Shown in pieces: positions 16,273-18,548 of a stretch of DNA of 18,548 nt; within the stretch, counting starts at the first letter, position 1; the number at the start of each line of letters is the position of its first letter. The notes beneath the pieces are model-generated. The model was not told where the DNA came from. It saw only the letters and a list, made by a program, of their open reading frames with translations, and made no database searches. The DNA is from Flavobacteriales bacterium UBA972 (GTDB lineage Bacteria; Bacteroidota; Bacteroidia; Flavobacteriales; Schleiferiaceae), in the NCBI GenBank assembly GCA_002292855.1, contig DBBY01000049.1, positions 17,182 to 35,729 on the forward strand, given 5' to 3'. The position numbers and the translations under genes are program-made.

Positions 16273-16280
16273 CAAAAATA
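16273..16280 (-). promoter_or_regulatory. candidate promoter -7 box of the bacilliredoxin gene
   Basis: TATTTTTG on the minus strand fits TAnnTTTG exactly, about 77 bases before the bacilliredoxin ATG. A clear -33 TTG at standard spacing is missing. The divergent gap 16196-16338 must also hold the promoter of the plus-strand operon; TTTG at 16310-16313 is a possible -33 element there, but no convincing -7 box follows at a useful distance. Confidence 0.4.
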
Positions 16281-16338
16281 CAACCTCCCTGGTGCAGATT
16301 GTGAACCGATTTGACGCGACCTTGTTGGACTATTACTC

Positions 16339-17094
16339 ATGAAGAATACTGCCCTGCGACTGCTCGTTTTAGTGCTATTGACATCAGGCACCAAGCTAAT
16401 GGGCCAAAATGCAGGCGAAATCCTGGCCAAAGCCGAGAAAAATGCCATCGGAGCCTCGAGCTACAGCGAGCTTTCGATGACGGCCAAGCGGGCGCGCTAC
16501 ACCCGCGAGCTGGAGCTCAAGACCTGGAACCACGGCAATAAGTACGCATTAATTGTGATTACCGGGCCAGAACGCGACCGCGGCACCCGCTACCTTCGGT
16601 CCGACAAGCAGATGTACAGCTACGTTCCGCGCAGCGGCAAGGTGGTGAAACTGCCTCAAAGCATGCTAATGGCGGGTGGCTTTATGGGTACGGACGCCTC
16701 CCTCGACAACCTTTTGGGCCAGGCATCGCTTGCCAAGGACTTCAGCCATCAATACCTCGGAACCGAAACCGTGAATGGCCTTCTCTGCCATAAAGTTAAA
16801 TGCATCCCCAAGCCAGGAATTCCCGTGGCGGCCGACGCAGTGGTCGCATGGGTGCACACGGGAGATAAGGGATGGGTCCGCCTGAGTTTTCAAAGCAACC
16901 GCAGCGGTGAAATTCAGCGAATGGATGCCCTTGAATTCGCGCGAATGGACGGAATTTATATGCCGGTCAAGCTGCAATTCAGCACCCTGGGCGGCAAGCA
17001 AAGCACCCTGATGACCATCAAAAACTACAAGAGGCAGCCGCAGCTGAGTCCTGCCTGGTTTACTCCAGAACGCCTTGAGCAAACCCAGCCGTGA
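16339..17094 (+). CDS. LolA-like outer membrane lipoprotein-sorting family protein
   Basis: This 251-residue periplasmic protein resembles the LolA/LolB-fold family annotated as outer membrane lipoprotein-sorting protein. It has a Sec signal peptide (about 1-22, MKNTALRLLVLVLLTSGTKL) without a lipobox. The mature part is beta-rich: GEILAKAEKN, then RYTRELELKTW, then a YLRSDKQMYSYVPRSGKVVK strand pair. A helix MLMAGGFMGTDASLDNLLG (about 112-130) and further strands ending in TLMTIKNYKRQP follow. Such proteins commonly stand beside FtsX-type permeases, as here: its TGA overlaps the GTG of the next gene (GTGA), indicating coupled translation. It probably binds a lipid or lipoprotein handed over by, or to, the ABC complex. 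The cargo cannot be read from sequence, and true LolA orthology is unlikely given the operon context and divergence. Confidence 0.85.
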   Translation: MKNTALRLLVLVLLTSGTKLMGQNAGEILAKAEKNAIGASSYSELSMTAKRARYTRELELKTWNHGNKYALIVITGPERDRGTRYLRSDKQMYSYVPRSGKVVKLPQSMLMAGGFMGTDASLDNLLGQASLAKDFSHQYLGTETVNGLLCHKVKCIPKPGIPVAADAVVAWVHTGDKGWVRLSFQSNRSGEIQRMDALEFARMDGIYMPVKLQFSTLGGKQSTLMTIKNYKRQPQLSPAWFTPERLEQTQP

Positions 17095-18335
17095 ATCGAC
17101 CCAAGCTCTTTGCACGTCAAAGCGAGCTAGGGCTGGCCGCTCGCCTAGCCTTTAGGAATTTAGGCCGCAACCGCCGCCGCAGCCTAATTACGGGAGCAGC
17201 AATTGCTTTTGCCCTGTTTTTTGCCATCATTTTGCGTTCGCTTCAGCTGGGCGTGTACGGCCACATGGTGTCTACGGTGGTCGGGAGCATGAGCGGCTAC
17301 GTGCAGGTGAGCGACACGGCCTACTGGCCAAGCCAAAACCTAGACTACTCCCTGTATGAAGACCAACAATGGCTAGAAAAGCTTCGCCAAGACCCCGAAG
17401 TGGCCAGTGCCTACCCGCGAATTCAGGGATTTGGACTGCTGAGCGTCGGAGACCGCAGCGGGGTAGCGCAATGGATCGGCATAAGCCCTGAAGAGGCAGA
17501 GTCCAGCCTCTGGCAAACTCGGTTGGCCAGCGGATCCTGGGAATCGGGGCCCAGCTCGGTTTGGCTGGGAAAGCGCCTGGCAGAACAGCTTGAGGTTGAG
17601 CCTGGAGACAGCCTGGTTGCCATGGGTCAGGGCTTTCAAGGGAGCGTGGCCGGAGCCTCTTGGATTCTTGCCGGAACCCTCCATTTGGGGAATCCCGAGC
17701 TGGAGAAACGCAGCGCAATCCTCAAGCTTGAAGACGCCCAGGATTTCTCGGGAGCTTACGGCATGTGGAGCTACGTGCAGGTCACGCCCCACCGCAGGGA
17801 TATTAACCAAGACCCTAGCGCCGAGCTGGGCGCTCGGCATCCGCTCGACGGGGCCCACTTTTTGAGTTGGCAAACCCGCATGCCCGAGCTAATTCAAACC
17901 ATTCAGGCCGACACTACGGGGGGCAGGGTCATTTTGTTCATTCTTTATGTGGTCATCGGATTTGGTTTGCTCGGCACCATGATTATGCTTGCCAACGAGC
18001 GGCGGCGCGAATTTGCCATGCAGCTGGCCATGGGCATGAGGCGTGGCTTGCTGGCCGGAACGGTTTTTATCGAAGTGCTCCTGCTCAGCCTGGCCGGAGC
18101 CGCAACCGGAATCCTGGCCGGGCGCATTGCCGTGTTGATTTTGGATCGCTACCCCTTGCGCCTTTGGGGCGACGTAGCGGCAGCCATTGAACAGCAGGGC
18201 TGGGAAGCCATTCTGCCGCCAAGCCTAGACTGGTCGATATCGTTCACGCATGCCGGGATCATTGTACTCATAACCCTTGCGGCGGCGGCCTGGCCACTGC
18301 GGACGGTGTTTAAAACCAGCCCCGTACACCGATGA
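17091..18335 (+). CDS. FtsX-like ABC transporter permease (MacB/LolCE type)
   Basis: This 414-residue inner-membrane permease has the four-helix FtsX/MacB/LolC topology. An N-terminal helix (about 31-50) follows the basic amphipathic segment RLAFRNLGRNRRRS, and a large periplasmic domain spans about 55-275. The C-terminal FtsX domain has helices at about 280-300, 319-353 (two segments) and 388-402. The cytoplasmic segment ERRREFAMQLAMGMRRG between helices two and three matches the conserved coupling region of the family. Translation starts at GTG 17091, overlapping the LolA-like stop as GTGA; its own stop overlaps the next permease start as ATGA. This implies equimolar production of a heterodimeric permease pair. 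The ATPase is expected beyond the window. Lipoprotein release, lipid or peptide export are all possible. Confidence 0.92.
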   Translation: MNRPKLFARQSELGLAARLAFRNLGRNRRRSLITGAAIAFALFFAIILRSLQLGVYGHMVSTVVGSMSGYVQVSDTAYWPSQNLDYSLYEDQQWLEKLRQDPEVASAYPRIQGFGLLSVGDRSGVAQWIGISPEEAESSLWQTRLASGSWESGPSSVWLGKRLAEQLEVEPGDSLVAMGQGFQGSVAGASWILAGTLHLGNPELEKRSAILKLEDAQDFSGAYGMWSYVQVTPHRRDINQDPSAELGARHPLDGAHFLSWQTRMPELIQTIQADTTGGRVILFILYVVIGFGLLGTMIMLANERRREFAMQLAMGMRRGLLAGTVFIEVLLLSLAGAATGILAGRIAVLILDRYPLRLWGDVAAAIEQQGWEAILPPSLDWSISFTHAGIIVLITLAAAAWPLRTVFKTSPVHR

Positions 18336-18548
18336 ACCTGCTCCTCTCGATGGCATGGCGCAACATATGGCGCAGTCCCTGGCGCAGCGGAGTGGTCGTC
18401 GGTGCCATGGCCCTTGGGGTTTGGGCTGGCATTTTTATGATGGGCCTGGCTCAGGGGGTCAACGATACCCGCACGGCCAACGCGCTTGACGACTACATAG
18501 GCCACGTCCAGATTACCGACTCGTCCTTCATTGACAACCAAGAAGTTC
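18332..18548 (+). CDS. second FtsX-like ABC permease, N-terminal part (cut by window edge)
   Basis: From the ATG at 18332, overlapping the previous stop as ATGA, an open frame continues to the window edge (72 complete codons). It reads MNLLLSMAWRNIWRSPWRSG and then a hydrophobic helix VVVGAMALGVWAGIFMMGLA (about 21-40), followed by a start of a periplasmic domain with DYIGHVQITDSSF. AWRNIWR and the VQITD strand are typical of FtsX/MacB-type permeases and parallel the upstream gene (FRNLGRNRRR, then YVQVSD). It is probably the partner subunit of a heterodimer. Confidence 0.88.
   Translation, partial: MNLLLSMAWRNIWRSPWRSGVVVGAMALGVWAGIFMMGLAQGVNDTRTANALDDYIGHVQITDSSFIDNQEV

Noticed and set aside
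1..18548. Defence systems, prophage, insertion sequences, CRISPR or integron-like structures
   Set aside because: No transposase, integrase, nuclease or repeat array was seen, and all long genes belong to housekeeping, glycan-uptake or transport families.

Overview
The window looks like a chromosomal stretch from a member of the Bacteroidota, most likely Flavobacteriales or a close relative. The evidence is a SusC/SusD outer-membrane pair, a type IX secretion (T9SS) C-terminal sorting domain, a GT117/DUF2723 membrane protein, a SUF operon in Bacteroidota style, TAnnTTTG-type promoter boxes, and mostly no Shine-Dalgarno sequences. Base composition looks GC-moderate by eye (somewhat over half). 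The genus cannot be fixed from this sequence. No mobile element, CRISPR array, tRNA or rRNA was seen, and every complete gene is open, so this reads as an ordinary, intact chromosomal region.

Layout. (1) Positions 18-1109 (+): hppD, a tyrosine-catabolic dioxygenase, ending in a bidirectional terminator at 1142-1167. (2) Positions 1194-8196 (-): a suf cluster transcribed sufA-sufB-sufC-sufD, followed by a 1035-residue GT117/DUF2723 polytopic membrane protein. The suf genes are nearly contiguous (gaps of 11 and 10 bases, then a GTGA overlap), while the membrane protein has a 41-base gap holding a possible promoter of its own. (3) Positions 8283-15655 (-): a Sus-like alpha-glucan utilization locus in the order susC, susD, a small T9SS-sorted protein with a carbohydrate-binding-like module, a strong terminator, and an exported GH13 alpha-amylase/neopullulanase-type enzyme. 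(4) Positions 15779-16195 (-): a bacilliredoxin-like protein with a CGC active site. (5) From 16339 to the right edge (+): a LolA-like periplasmic protein and two FtsX-type ABC permeases joined by stop/start overlaps. The second permease runs off the window.

How the genes may work together. The Sus-like locus would capture malto-oligosaccharides at the surface (SusD plus probably the T9SS-displayed module), import them through SusC, and cut them with the GH13 enzyme. The T9SS-sorted protein sits where SusE/SusF surface lipoproteins sit in the classical starch system, which is the most interesting arrangement here. The SUF proteins build Fe-S clusters; the desulfurase gene sufS does not follow sufD here. 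The right-hand operon looks like an ABC exporter or lipoprotein-trafficking system whose ATPase should lie beyond the edge.

I did not find a convincing previously undescribed system. The findings below are local oddities and testable inferences.
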